64,000 bases of DNA, from NCBI GenBank assembly GCA_963971405.1, contig OZ020486.1:29597419-29661418 (forward strand). Reading direction: 5' to 3'. A program made the position numbers and the translations under genes. Shown in pieces: positions 21,713-33,582 of the stretch. How positions within the stretch are numbered: the first letter of the stretch is position 1; each line of letters starts with the position of its first letter. The notes beneath the pieces were generated by a model. That model had not been told where the DNA came from. It made no database searches and saw only the letters and a program-made list of their open reading frames with translations. The DNA is from Psococerastis gibbosa (lineage: Eukaryota > Arthropoda > Insecta > Psocodea > Psocidae).

Positions 21713-22540
21713 TGTTTTACAAATCCATCTAAAATAATATTAGGGTTATTTGATTTTGTTTTAGACGTAGAAAATTAATTAAATACAATAGGTAGGTACT
21801 GTATTCAATATGCGATCTTAACTCATGTTATGCCCATTTGAATATGCAAAAGGATCAAGCTTATTTTTAGTAAATAGTTTATTTTCCTAGCGCTACTACT
21901 TTATTCGATAATTAGATACGTAAGAAATTGAAGAATATTTTTTAATTTGGCATAGCCGCAAATGACTGATCTATTGTTATATTTTCAAGTAGACTACAGT
22001 AGAAAAGGTCGAGTTTCCTCTTTGCTAATTAACTGTCCATTCATCACGAATTACGTATTGGGAAAATTGCGGGCCTATATTTCAATTTTAGAAACACTGT
22101 TTTACAATTTTATTTGATGAAGAAAAAACAGAAATGGAGCAGCAAGGAGCGGTAACTCAAAAAATATTTAATAATTACTAATTATTTCTCCAAACGGACC
22201 AGCAGCTCGTGGGAGAAGTGAATCAAAATTACGCATCATATTCCCTCGGGGAAGAGCTTTTGTTCATTTATAAATATACAGAAGCGGAGAATATATAAAA
22301 CAGAGGAACTTTGCGCTAATTGATGGCGATGCATGTTCTGGTATGTGGAGGGAGGGAAGCGTAGAGAGAGAACTAAAACAAGTTTTATGCATTACTGACC
22401 ATATTATTATTATTTAAATTATGCGGGCTGGTTCAAATCTGGCTCCCAACCATTTTTCCTCATTTTCTTGTTTGCAAATGTTATAGACTCACAATGCTTT
22501 ACAATATTAATGCCAGTTGTTTTCAAACGCGCCCAGACAA
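21713..22540. other. Non-coding stretch, nothing recognised
   Basis: AT-rich sequence with no supported feature. Confidence 0.35.
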
Positions 22541-22793
22541 TATGGCCCGGTACACACGGACGATTCGACAGTCGCGACATGCCGACGTCCTTTTTTCATT
22601 TTAGGAATAGGTTTTGGTGGATGGTTGGTGCCTCAGAGCCTACATCAGAAGAAGCTATGAGCTGGCGTATCTAAGGGAAACCGTGTATTTGGTGAGATCG
22701 GCTACTCGTCTTTCCAACCACCCATGCTCTACAATGAAAGAAGACGTCGGTAACTCGCGACTGCAGAATCGTCCAAGTGTTCCGAGCCTTAGT
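22541..22793. mobile_element. MITE family S, long-armed palindrome
   Basis: The left arm (CCGGTACACACGGACGATTC then GACAGTCGCGAC) mirrors the right arm (CTCGCGACTGCAGAATCGTC then CAAGTGTTCCGAG) over about 50 bp with mismatches. The arms also share GACGTC. The interior has no coding capacity and no second copy is seen here. Confidence 0.65.
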
Positions 22794-23170
22794 TAAGTTA
22801 CAAATTTAAATAAATTTATTACATAGGATAAACCATATGTACATGATTCAAAATGCCAACCTGGAAATTATTCTTTCGTCCCTTCTATATAATTTTATGA
22901 TCCACCGGAACACTGATTTTCACTATCGACTAGTACCTATATAGTGCATTCTAGGCAGCAGAGGTGCGAGGCATTACAATAGAGTAGGTAACCTCTCCCA
23001 ACGATTACCTTATAGACTCTCACTAGTGTAAACAATTACTATGTTATTGCGCGCAGACCGAGTAAAGATTGATTGACGCTTTGGCCTAAGGTACCGAAAT
23101 TGCAAGTCTGTGGTTAAAAATGCGCCACAAATTGCAAGCTTCGTCACAATTTCGAGCATAGACAATATAA

Positions 23171-23781
23171 TGACGAAGTAGCTGAATCCGGTCGTTCTGA
23201 AAGCGTACTTTGTTTTAGTCTTGTTTGAGGCTTAAAAAAATGACGTCGTCATTTGAAAATCAGGTTGTGGTAGTAGGGAGGCAATTAGGTGCGAGGAAGA
23301 TTCCCCCTCGACCCCCACCACTCCGTAGCTAAGTATATAAATATTAGTGCACATCCCCTTGCCCCAGAGGCGGATACAGAGTTTATTTAAGGGGCGAATT
23401 AGCCCCCCCCCCCCCCCATAGTATTGTCTCTAGTGCTCTTTGATTTGGACCATTGGCATCCTACTATATAGGCCCTAAGACAAGGTCATTACCTTCTTCC
23501 TACAGACACTAGAAAAATCTAAGTATTAAAAATTGATACAGCTGCAGGTTGAAAAATTTCTTTACTTCCATAAGTAGAGTTATACACATCCAAATCATTT
23601 AAAGGTTGACCACAATGTAACAAATGATAATAAATTATCAATTGATTAATTGTAAGCAGTACAAAATTTAATGTAATTATGAAAGGAAGATTTTATTTTA
23701 AATGTCTATTTCAGCCTACAAAACAAAGTCGACCCCTTCGATGTTTTTCGTTTATTGGCAAAAAGGTGTTATTTTTGAATG

Positions 23782-23812
<31 letters not shown>

Positions 23813-24000
23813 AATAAATATTTTTCATCGTCTTGACCACCCTCTGCATCCGCCACTGCCTTGCCCAAACAGTTGAAGCTGTGCTTCCGAGATACAATCT
23901 TAGAAGTCAGCCCAGTTCCACTGAAGATGTCGATCGCAGATAATGACGCTTTCAGAACGACCACGGCATATCATTCCGAATTCTACTGCTTTGTCACGTA
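23171..24000. mobile_element. MITE family A, copy 2, interrupted by a family B element
   Basis: The left end (GAAGTAGCTGAATCCGGTCG) and right end (CGAATTCTACTGCTTTGTCA) are diverged A termini. The inner right arm matches A1 (CTTCCGAGATACAATCTTAG). An unrelated element at about 23362-23858 lies between the arms. Confidence 0.6.
23362..23858. mobile_element. Family B element (GGCGGAT...ATCCGCC) nested in MITE A
   Basis: AGAGGCGGATACAGAG at 23365 faces CTCTGCATCCGCCACTGCC at 23842-23860. A poly(C) run (about 23402-23416) sits just inside the left end. Similar GGATCCGCC ends with C runs occur at 57874-58067 and about 37040-37500. Confidence 0.55.
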
Positions 24001-26120
24001 GCCTCTGTAATTATATCATAGATAATATACTGTAGCTATTTTTCAACTCTTTACCCATGCGCGGAGGCGGAACATAGCGCAAATACGGCCCCTATTAGGG
24101 TTATGCCAATGCCTTCGATTTTATCGACATAGGGAGCTAAATGGGCGCAAGCATTCAAACAAATTTACAGCAAACTCGTGGCAGGAAACATTTAATTTTA
24201 GTTGGTAGCGCAATAATTAAACGTTAAACCTGTAATACACCTTATCAAATCAATTCTAAATGACAAGGAAATTCCCTTTACCTCTCAATATACTAGTAAT
24301 AAACACCTGGAGAATAAGGCCAATGCGTGATAAAAGCAGAGGTTCTGAAAGGATTAACGAAAGCTCATTAGGTTCTGACTAGCGTTCTGCTTGTCGGGCT
24401 TGACAGGTTTATAGCCCAGATACAATCTCTCTCAAAATTAATTAATTGCTATAACTACCACCGACACTTGTACAACTAAACGTCTCATATGTCCGACTAC
24501 ATTGCGGTCACTGGAAAAATTGATCGTAGAGCCATAAAGTAGAAGAAATGTACCTCTACATTGTGATATACGAGTAACATAGCAGTATGTAACTGATCGT
24601 CACTAACAAAAATTGGTCACAGTTTTTTGGCACTCCTTCGACTTGACATCCTCAGTATCCATTGTTGTATACAAAACAATTTTGATTATTAGAGAAGATA
24701 GGCTAAAGTGATAATAACATATTATTTGCGAAAGATTAGCATTCCTACCTACTAACATACATATAATGTAACCATTCCAGAGCATTACAATTAAATTAAT
24801 CAGAAACGATTGTTTTACCTTACCTACACAATACATTCACTACGCTGGTGTATTTAGGGAGGGTGGGGTCAATAGGTCATGGCGGTCATGACCCACCCCT
24901 TGGTGGAAAATTTGGCAAAAATCACTTGCTAGAATCGACAATTGTTCAGCCAAAAGAAGAATTATTAGTACTTTTCAGTATTGTAAATACAAACTTTACT
25001 GCTATACCAAAATGAGTGAATTCCGCCGGTCAATTATTTTTTAATTGCCCCAGTAGAAGAACCCCCCTATTTTCAGTTTTATGATTAGTATTCGTCGGCA
25101 AAATCTATAATTTTTTTACTGCGTGTCAACCCCCATTATAAACATCACACCTTAATATATATTTTTTAAACCCGGGGGAGGAAATTAAACTCGCGATCCG
25201 ACACCTTTTGAGCTGATGACCCTCTGGAAAAATCTCAAGGATCACCACATTCATTGAATCTGGCCTAAAAGCTACCATGACCATGCGGGGGGTAGTGTCC
25301 AAAATGTGCACAAAGTCATGCAATCATCGAGTAGCGAGGTGTGTTGCGCCTAATGTACTTGATATAACAATGCAATGCAATGCTATAGTGATCAGCTGTA
25401 ACGTGTAGATCCGCTATCTGATCCCCAAACAATAGGGGAAACAGAGTGTGCGTGCTCATTGTAAGTCCATAATAATAGAATACAACTTTATGGGTCGCGT
25501 GATTGAATGAAACTAATGGCAACGTTGCATTTAACGTGCCGCGCCGTCCAAACAAATTTGCGGCCCACTAAATTACAAACAAAAAATAATAATCTTCTGT
25601 TTAGGGCGGGTCAATTGTACTTCAAATTTTATTTGAGATTTTTGGACTATGACATTCTCCATTTTGATTTCCTCATATTGTTAAAATTGATCAATTAGGC
25701 CTCTCGCATAGAGTAAAATCACGCGTTGCAAACAATAACAAACCGTAATAAACTAAAATTAAACAATGGCTTCGTCTAGAGATGATAAATAATTGCAATT
25801 AATTTCTTGAGAACGAATGAATTATTTCGTAGTTTAAATCATAAAATTTCTTGTAGAATTTTATAAAATTAAAAGAAGGACGGCGGGCAAACTTACAAAT
25901 TTGGAAAAAATTGAAAACAAAAATGATCAATTTTTGAAAACAAGTGGAATGGGGTGTAAAAATAAGTAATGCAACATTCATGATTTTCCGTCAATGAAAT
26001 ACCTGAGGAGAATGTATGCAAAAGGCAATTTGTCACTTAAAACTGTAAATGCAGGAGAGACAAAAAAACTAGTGCTAATCTAATCTAAATCCTTCTACAT
26101 TATGGGATGTAATATTGTAC
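24001..26120. other. Non-coding stretch with minor repeat traces
   Basis: No gene recognised. AGGTCATGGCGGTCATGACC near 24878 is part of a local palindrome of unknown class. CATAGAGTAAAATCAC at about 25708 followed by AACTAAAATTAAACAATGGC resembles the interior of family E elements, so 25700-25980 may be a diverged E relic. Confidence 0.35.
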
Positions 26121-26268
26121 TTAGGCGGGGTTTCCACATACGTCAATGGTCAATGGTAAATATGGTTTTGACGTGGTAGCAGACATTTGTAGTATGTCTT
26201 TAATGTCTGCTAAAACGTCAATTTCACATTTATCATTGACAATTGACGTATGTGGAAACCCCGCCTTA
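26121..26268. mobile_element. MITE family E, short form (E2)
   Basis: GGCGGGGTTTCCACATACGT mirrors ACGTATGTGGAAACCCCGCC, flanked on both sides by TTA in direct orientation, which fits a 3-bp target duplication as in PIF/Harbinger elements. Core TGACGTGGTAGCAGACATT and TAATGTCTGCTAAAACGTCA. Confidence 0.8.
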
Positions 26269-27405
26269 ACATGCTTTGATAGTATATGAATCGCATTAGA
26301 CTTTTTATTAAATTTTTTATGGCAGTCAATGCGACGATTCCAGTGATACCATCAAAACTCAAAAATTATTTTTTGTGCCAAATCGCCTTTTGCATTCATG
26401 CTTCTGACCTATACTGTACAATAACGACATTAATTCCATTCAATATTCTTTGAAGAGTTCGATATGTTTCCCTTTCGTAGGGGGTAGGGCTAACTGTTTT
26501 TACATATCTTATATGTACACACATGGCATCGCAGCCTATTTTCATTTTCCTTGGCTTCCTACACCTACACATTTTAGAAACAGAACAGGGTACTACGATC
26601 CAGGCTATACAATTTGTAAGAAAATAGGCGACCAAAAAAGCCGATCAAAACTACTATAGAACCAGATCTACAATACAATAATATTACAACATTCTCCTAT
26701 TATTACTTAAATCTAAGCGTGGGCTACGGTTTGCCAATTTAAGAGAAATGAGGTATGACATATGAATTAAAATATATTGTACAGGAAGGTATACAGTATT
26801 TGGTACATGTTCCCGCTTGCTCGGGTAACATGAATATACTGTAGGCTACAGCAAATATGTGCGGTCTGATATTAAATTTGAATTAAACTGAGGTGCAGTG
26901 CAAAAAGGGCTGTTCAAGTTATCTTCCACGATTTTGAGAATGAGATGAAGATTTCCATCTTTTTATGAGGAAAAGGATTTGGCGGAAGTCTTTAAAAAGT
27001 AATCTTGCTTGGGAGTCTATCAGCAGTTTTTAATTGCTTTTTACTCAATAATTATGGAAAGTTAACTTAATTCCGTCAACTATATTTTAATTTCCTTAAA
27101 ATATACCATCCCTTAAGAATTTTCCGGCGAGGAAGACAGCTGAAAAGTCTTAATCAACTTTTCGCTATTCACATGCAAAATGATTCTAATTATAAACTTA
27201 CAGTAAACCACCCCAGACAATGTATGGATCGGCCATAAAGGATGGGCTCAGATAAATGGGCGCAAAAACTCTCATAGGGTAAAGCACGGGGTTTCTATAA
27301 AAACTCCTCAGGGAGCAACTTATCGTCTAGGCAAACCAAAACCGAATTAATACATTACAATAAGGTTCAGGAACATTTAAGTGTAGTCAAAAATCAATCA
27401 ATCAA

Positions 27406-28655
27406 TCTTACCTCCAACTCTTAGACACATGCACGCAGGAAAACTGTTTCCGTTTCGAAACTGACTTTTACCAACAAAAAGTAGGCCTACCTATGGGATC
27501 TTCTCTATCCCTCCTTCATACTGAAATTTTTTATGGATAACTTCGAACACAAACTTCTACTCATAAAAATCCCCTACAGTTACCCGTAAATGTGTATCTT
27601 TCTGGACTCGGTATGTAGATGACATATCAACTGCATTTGGACAGGAAGTAACAGACAACTAGACAATTTCTTGAGTTTCATGAACTCCATTCACCCAAAA
27701 GTTCAATTTTATTCACCGTAAAAATCGATGGGAACTAAACTCCCTGAACTTCTTAGATCTAACCATCACCAAAAATAATAGTACAATAGACTTCAAAATA
27801 TTCCCTAAAGAAACACAGAGTGATAACATAGCCTAATTCCTCTTTACTCTTCTCACCCATTCCAGCACAAACAAGCGACCTTCCATAATATGATTTTTTG
27901 ACTCCTTAACAACCCTACCATTGAGGTTAACTTTAGTTAAATACTAGTACAATCAAACAAATTTCCTAAAACAGCAATTTCAATCCCAATTTAGTAGACA
28001 GAATTCTGCGACATCACAAAAACAAGCACAACATCAAACTGCTTTACCCCCCAGATAGCATAAACCCAGTCAACAGTAAATCATATTTTCGGATCCAATA
28101 CATAAATACATAGTACAAAAAGTCACAGAGCCGATATATAACCTTACCTCATCTACCACAGGCAAAACATCAGTCTCAAACCCTTGTAAATTAACCAATA
28201 AATTCATGAACTGTAAAACCAAACCAGGAAAGGGAAAATGGAGTTTATAGTCAAAACTCCAATTTTTAACAATTGTTAAGCATTTTACGCAGACCAAACA
28301 GGTAGAAATTTTCTAAGCAGAAACAAGGAACATATAACAGGTAAGTTATAGGAGACAAAAGCAGAAACAGCGCATTTGCAAAATACCAATTCAGAAATCA
28401 CACTTTCAAACTGGACAGAGACTTCAACTGCCCGACGCACTGGGACCGGAATAGGCTGCAGGATACGGAGCGTATTGCTACAAACCAACCCCTAGTGGTT
28501 GTTCACCAGAAGAAGAAGAACTGGACAGGCCTACACAAAATTTAATTTTTTTCGGAAACGTAGAAATGAAAAAAGCTTTAATCAATAGGGAAGGCACAAT
28601 GAACGACATATTATTTAAACAATTATCCCCTCTCCTAGATTTAGCCAGCAAATAG
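27406..28655 (+). pseudogene. Degenerate Penelope-like element: reverse transcriptase plus GIY-YIG endonuclease
   Basis: Reading across frame breaks, the sequence gives a recognisable Penelope-type polyprotein. FYQQKVGLPMGSSLS (about 27466-27510) matches the RT segment FYxQxxGxxMGSxLS; WTRYVDD ends in the catalytic YVDD at 27612-27623; then come NSLNFLDLTITKN and IDFKIFPKETQSDN. FYADQTGRNFLSRNKEHI (28283-28336) corresponds to the GIY-YIG endonuclease block FYIGxTGRxxxxRxxEH. The frame ends at TAG 28653-28655 after a typical MNDILFKQLSPLL tail. There are several stops and frameshifts, and a 100-bp insertion at 28419-28518, so it is dead. The N-terminal part is missing. Domain order RT then endonuclease is diagnostic of Penelope-like elements. 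Confidence 0.85.
28419..28518 (+). mobile_element. 100-bp retroposon inside the Penelope relic, (GAA)n tail
   Basis: Flanked by exact 10-bp duplications AACTGGACAG at 28409-28418 and 28519-28528. It ends AGAAGAAGAAGAA, the tail type seen on the RTE-like LINE ends at 29870-30137 and 63492-63630. Removing it restores one reading frame of the host element, which confirms the insertion. Confidence 0.8.
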
Positions 28656-29857
28656 GCTCTTATTGTTTTATACTAGCACTATGTGGGCTTCCTTGACAAA
28701 GTTAATTTTTTAACGATTGTTTGGGGTTTACTAAGTTAACTCTCGTTATTACAATAACAAGCTTTATTAAAACACTAATTTTTTGTCTGCTCGTGAAAAA
28801 GGAAAATGTTCCATTTTTTATTTTTTAAAGTAATAAAATATGTTTGTCTCCAACATTAATTAATATCTCGACCCACAGTCACAAACCTACTAGAATAGTC
28901 TTTTGAAGTCTTAATAAAGAAAATATAGGCCTACGCTATCGCGGTAAATTTGCATTTTCTCACTTGGGGATTGAAAATGTAAACAAAGTTATTTTATAAT
29001 GGAAAGTGCTATCTAATATTGTTTCATTAACATTTTTAACCCAAAGAATAAGGTAATACTAATCGCCATAGGCCCGATAAAATATTATTACTCTAGAAAT
29101 AACACGATTAAGTCATTATACAGATCTGATAGAATGATAGAATAAGTGCACGAGGCAAAAAATCTGCGTTTCAAGAAAGTTTGAAATTTTCTATCAACTC
29201 TTCAAAAGACAATTTTTATAGCCGTGGATCGAGAAGTTTAATTAATTTTACACAAAAAAACCGGACGTCATTTGTTTGCAAAACAAATATGGAACCATTT
29301 ACCTCAATAGATAATTGTAGTACAGCAGTAGGTACTTTCATTTTGAGGCTTCCTGATAATATGTAGCCAAAGAAATTTATTTAAACTATTGTATAAGGTA
29401 ATTAAATGGATTTCGGCATGACGCCAATCGCCCAGCCCAACTCTCTTTCACATTCTTTTTGCAAAAATCTTTATCTCTTTGGCGCCTAGGTTGGTCTTCG
29501 CTTTTACATGTTAGGAAATCTAGCGTTTTAGTAAGCTGCTGTACGTTTGAAAATACAATTTCCACTGCAGGTAAGATATACTTGTAAAATTAAGAGTCTT
29601 CCCTTCAAGGCAACGTTAACGATCCCTTAAGCGTATCATTAACTTATTTACAGCTGTAAAAATATTTCGACAAGTTCACACTGGCCCTTAAGATAGCTTT
29701 TAATTAAAGATGCAACTATTAGAAATATTGTGAATATTTGCACAAAAATAACCATGGTTGAACACATGATTTGTTTTCAAATAGAAATGTACACCCTACT
29801 TTTCAGCTGGCTGTCTAGTAGGCCTACAGTATCAACGTATGTATCTGCCCCTCCTCT
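28656..29857. other. Mostly non-coding; diverged family G relic at about 28935-29075
   Basis: TATAATGGAAAGTGCTATC near 28995 and the flanking AATGTAAACAAAGTTATTTT match the inverted interior of family G, and TACTAATCGCCATAGG near 29057 resembles its terminus. The rest, including a 61-codon frame at 29181-29366, is unassigned. Confidence 0.4.
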
Positions 29858-30149
29858 ATTGAAACAATTCTTCTTCTTCTTCTTCTTCCGGCTCTACAGC
29901 CCTTCGTGGGCTTTGGCCTGCTCGACAACACTCCTCCATTCTTCTCGGTTTTGCACAACGCTCCACCATCTGGAGACTCCCAACTCGCGAAGGTCATTCT
30001 CTAACTCGTCCTTCCAGCGGTTTCTTGGCCGTCCTGGCAGTCGTCTTCCCGTCATGCTTGCTTTGTACATTTTTCGTGGCATGCGTTCTTCAGACATCCT
30101 TACAACGTGTCCCAGCCACCTTAATCGTTGTGCTTTAATTGAAACAATT
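29858..30149 (-). mobile_element. 5'-truncated RTE-like LINE end with target duplication
   Basis: The insert 29870-30137 is flanked by exact 12-bp duplications ATTGAAACAATT (29858-29869 and 30138-30149). On the minus strand it encodes about 80 residues of a LINE C-terminus: RLRWLGHVVRM, GRPRNRWKDELENDL and then EEWRSVVEQAKAHEG, a block common at the end of RTE-type and related endonuclease/RT polyproteins. It stops at the expected place and ends in (GAA)n, seen on the plus strand as TTCTTCTTC. The frame is intact, so the copy is fairly young, but it carries no enzyme domain. Confidence 0.85.
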
Positions 30150-30715
30150 GGATGAGGCAAAGCTATTAATTTACCAATTCCTTACTAGCCTCCTTACCAA
30201 CTTAAATCCTGACCTACTCCCCTGTTGGATTAGCACAATTTAAATAAAACTTTGATTTTGAAATACAAAATGTTTGAGATGCCTTTTTCAGCGCAATCTT
30301 AACTCAACAAAAGACTTGTGCTGGAAATATTCTTCAGCAGCATTCCTTTAAATGATTGTGTTGTAACATTGATGAATGATTGAGGAAGTTGAAAAAGCAA
30401 TTTCCCTGCATGTTTCATTGAATAAAAGAGGAATCTTCTTCCCCTATTGATTCCTATTAGAAGCCATTTTGAATAGATTTCCATGGCATACAGTAACAAA
30501 ACTAACAGACGATTGGTTCGCATGGCGCCGCATCCAAAAAGAAACTCCCGAAGAAAATTTTCTTTAAAAATATGGAAAGAATAAGCGCCCCCCATCGTAG
30601 ATACTAATGGACGTTTTATGTACCTAGGCCTACTTATAGAGAACCATTGGTCACTTGTCCAATCCAATGACCCCATGGATTTTGCATTTTGGACATTATT
30701 AATATTGAATGAAGA

Positions 30716-30842
30716 ACTAGTAGAATCCGGGCTGATGGGCCGTGGTCGAAATGAAAGTGAACTTTCGTCAACATCTGCGGTCGACATCTTCAGTGGAACT
30801 GCGTAGACTTCTAAGATTGTATCTCGGAGGCTCAGCAGCGAC
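30716..30842 (+). mobile_element. MITE family A, left half (copy 3)
   Basis: TAGTAGAATCCGGGCTGATG and then GTCAACATCTGCGGTCGACA match the left arm of A1; the right arm is lost. Family N sequence follows from about 30898. The minus-strand frame 30299-30787 that starts inside this arm has no recognisable domain. 30150-30715 is otherwise unassigned. Confidence 0.6.
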
Positions 30843-30897
30843 TCCGGCCGTGAAAGACTGCTGTTACATTATTAATATTGTTTCTGTATGCATTTTT

Positions 30898-31030
30898 GGC
30901 CATTGGCAAACCTGGAAAACGTCCTCGATGTCAACCTACACCGGCTACAAGCGGTAATGGACAAGCTGAGACAAGCTTAACAATCACGCAATGCAGCAAG
31001 CGAAGCATGACTTAACCAAGCACAGATACG
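30898..31030 (+). repeat. Dispersed repeat family N, copy 2
   Basis: CCATTGGCAAACCTGG and GATGTCAACCTACACCGGCT align with 14290-14340 and 56205-56260. It follows the truncated MITE A directly. Confidence 0.45.
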
Positions 31031-31161
31031 AGTCACCATCGTAGGGAAAGCTGAATAAAATTAAGTGGAATTCGAACGAAGCCAGCATGCATTGGCATAG
31101 GAAAGAAACATGCTGCATTCGGATTCTACTGTCCGTAGCTTCACCACTGATTGTTAACCCT

Positions 31162-31394
31162 TTAGGCCCAGTCCCACCACGCTTTTAGAAATGTTTTGTG
31201 CGTAATACGCAAACCGTGTGAGGCACGCTATTCATTGGAATGAATAAAACATGTATAGCAATGGCTGGGTAAAGTATGTCTGACGTCATTGTTATGAAGT
31301 ATTGCGGCACCCCCCCCCCCCTGTTTCAATGCATAACGTGCGACTTCATCTATTCCTCACAAAAAGATTTCGAACCGTGAGGCACCGGGCCTAA
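31162..31394. mobile_element. MITE family T with internal poly(C)
   Basis: TTAGGCCCAGT at 31162-31172 mirrors ACCGGGCCTAA at 31384-31394, and subterminal ACCGTGTGAGGCAC resembles ACCGTGAGGCACC in direct orientation. A run of 13 C lies at about 31309-31321. Confidence 0.45.
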
Positions 31395-31467
31395 TTAGAA
31401 ACTAACTATCAATCTGGTCTATCTCTTAATTCACTGCAGCTTGTTAAAGGAAACGAATACTCATGCA

Positions 31468-31652
31468 AAGGCCGGATTTTGCCTCCAATTTAGGGGGGGG
31501 GGGTCAGCGGGCAGGCTAAGTGGATTATACCATTAAAAAACATTATTATTTTTAATTCCCACTGTAAACCCATTGTTATCTAGTGTAAGTTCATTTTATT
31601 TGGGGGGGGGGGGGTTCGGACCCTCTGACCCCCTAAAATCCACCCTTGCACT
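31468..31652. mobile_element. Small element bounded by G runs
   Basis: AAGGCCGGATTTTGCCTCCA and a run of G at 31491-31502 face a second G run (about 31601-31613) and CCCCCTAAAATCCACCCTTG. The ends are only loosely inverted (GGATTTTG against TAAAATCC), so element status is tentative. Confidence 0.35.
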
Positions 31653-31774
31653 CGTGTGCACCCTGCGGCTGTGATCAGTGGTCTCAATGATGATGTAGGC
31701 CCTACGTCCCACCTAGAATCAGTCAATACAGAAAATTGTACAAAGCTCTGCAGCCCTATTATGGCGATTAAGGA

Positions 31775-32040
31775 TTAACATCACACCGGGGTTTATTTTT
31801 CAATACCGCATTAGAAAGGTGTTGTGTGACCGTTGTTAAAATACCCCCCAAGGTGTTAGCTATTGATTCAATTGTTTTAAACAAAGGAGTGTAACATGCG
31901 CGAGAAATTCAAATTACAATAAATTATTGGATTACAAGAGAATGGTTTTATAATTGAAGGAAATACCACTAGTAATAAACATTAAAATGTATACACGCAG
32001 AATTTTGGAAAATAATAAGAATTTTAGTTAATGAGTCTAC
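31775..32040 (-). mobile_element. MITE family H, partial copy
   Basis: The CAAGGTGTTAGCTATTGATT block and the inner TAATTGAAGGAAATACCACT match the family H palindrome at 38888-39308, including its middle. One arm is missing. Confidence 0.55.
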
Positions 32041-32270
32041 ATCTAATGCACGCCGAACATGTGGACACTAGCATCAAGGGCATTTTTGAGACATCAGGCA
32101 GTCGGCATCAGCTGAGCTGATAGCCGTGTACTAAGAAGTATGAAGTACCTAAGTAAGTCTACATCTAAGGGAGAAACAATGGAAAACACTCCAAAAATAT
32201 AGCCGAAAATCAATTTCAATTTCCCGCGCATTTTCTACTCATTTGTTTAACTTAAAACATATTGAATAAA

Positions 32271-32592
32271 TCCGGTTTCCACCGACCTCTCATTGCAGAA
32301 TGCAAATGACATTGACGGAAATTTCTGTAATACTCTATGCCATAGTTAAAATTGATCAATGATCATAGAGTGAAATAACAAACAAACTAAAATTAAAAAA
32401 TGGCGTCATGGGATATGTTAAGTACAAACATTTTAATAGATTTCTATAAAAAGAAAAATTCAAATTTCCGTCAATGTCATTTGCATTCTGCAATGAGAGT
32501 TCGGTGGAAAACCCACCTAAGTCTTGAATGTCTGCTACCACGCCAATGTCTTTGCATTCTGCAATGAGAGGTCGGTGGAAACCCCGCCTAAG
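32271..32592. mobile_element. MITE family E, composite form with lost left outer arm (E3)
   Basis: The inner palindrome (GACCTCTCATTGCAGAATGC mirrored by GCATTCTGCAATGAGAG) is complete, followed on the right only by CTAAGTCTTGAATGTCTGCT and a second GCATTCTGCAATGAGAGGTC terminus. The arrangement matches the right half of E4 and E6, partly rearranged. Confidence 0.65.
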
Positions 32593-33169
32593 TTAGTCCC
32601 AAATAATGCTGCTGATGGGAATCGGCAGCAGGGGGTGGTTATGTAACTCCGATATAATGCAAGATATTATATATATTAAGGTAAAATGGTTATGAAAAAT
32701 GCACAAACCTAAAAATGAGTAATAATAATGCAGTAGAATACGTTATTAACAGATGAAAGTAATAAGTAGAAATGCGAAATGCGATGATAAAATTCTAACG
32801 ACCACGGTAGCTATCTTGTGAATGCCATCATATTAAAATGCAAGCCTTGGCGCCGAGAGAGGAATATGCGTATCATTCCAAGGACTGCTCTAAAAAATAA
32901 TCAGAAACATTTTCTCATACATAAAAAATAATAATTTCATTTTTCAAATAGTATGCTTTATATTTTATTTGAGCCCAGCCAGGACGATTTTTTTTTTTGA
33001 ATTGTAACTTCTTGTGGCGGGCACTTCACACGCACTTAAAAGCTGGATTCTTGATTTTTTCATGTGACGCAAGAATCATAATATTGGCAGGTTAGGAGTT
33101 AGGCGCGGTTTCCACCGACCTGCTAGTGCTAAATACAAATACGGTGACGTGGTAACAGACATTCAAGAC

Positions 33170-33428
33170 TTAGGCGGGAATTCCATTGACCTCTTATTGC
33201 AGAATGCAAATGACATTGACGGAAATTTGAATTTTTCTTTTTATAGAAGTCTATTAGAATGTTTGTACTTGACATATCCCATGACGCCATTTTTCAATTT
33301 TAGTTTGTTTGCTTGTGATTTTACTCTATGATCATTGATCAATTTTAACTATGGCATAGAGTAAAACAAAAATTTCCGTCAATGTCATTTGCATTCTGCA
33401 ATGAGAGGTCGGTGGAATACCCGCCTAA
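33170..33428. repeat. Inner palindrome of E4
   Basis: Begins TTAGGCGGGAATTCCATTGA and ends TCGGTGGAATACCCGCCTAA. Its flanks are inverted (GACTTA and TAAGTC), not direct repeats, so it reads as part of the larger palindrome and not as a separate insertion. It contains a smaller palindrome: TTTTACTCTATGATCATTGA to GCATAGAGTAAAA (about 33312-33366). Confidence 0.75.
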
Positions 33429-33447
33429 GTCTTGAATGTCTGTTACC

Positions 33448-33582
33448 ATGCAATCGGAGACGTGTCGTACTCATCACGGGTAATAAGCTACAGAGGCGAC
33501 TGAAAAGGTCAATCGGATACATTCATTGAATTGTTTGTATGCGATTAACCTTTTTGTTAAATAAAAAAAAAAAAAAATAAAA
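33448..33582 (+). mobile_element. SINE family F, 5'-truncated, inside E4
   Basis: Starts within CATGCAATCGGAGACGTGTC and ends in AATAAA plus a poly(A) tail (33561-33582). It splits the E4 right outer arm between TGTTACC and CGTCACCG, which are contiguous on the left arm. It is therefore younger than E4. Confidence 0.8.

Noticed and set aside
30299-30787. 162-codon minus-strand frame
   Set aside because: It starts inside a MITE A arm, has no recognised domain, and its composition changes at the MITE border.
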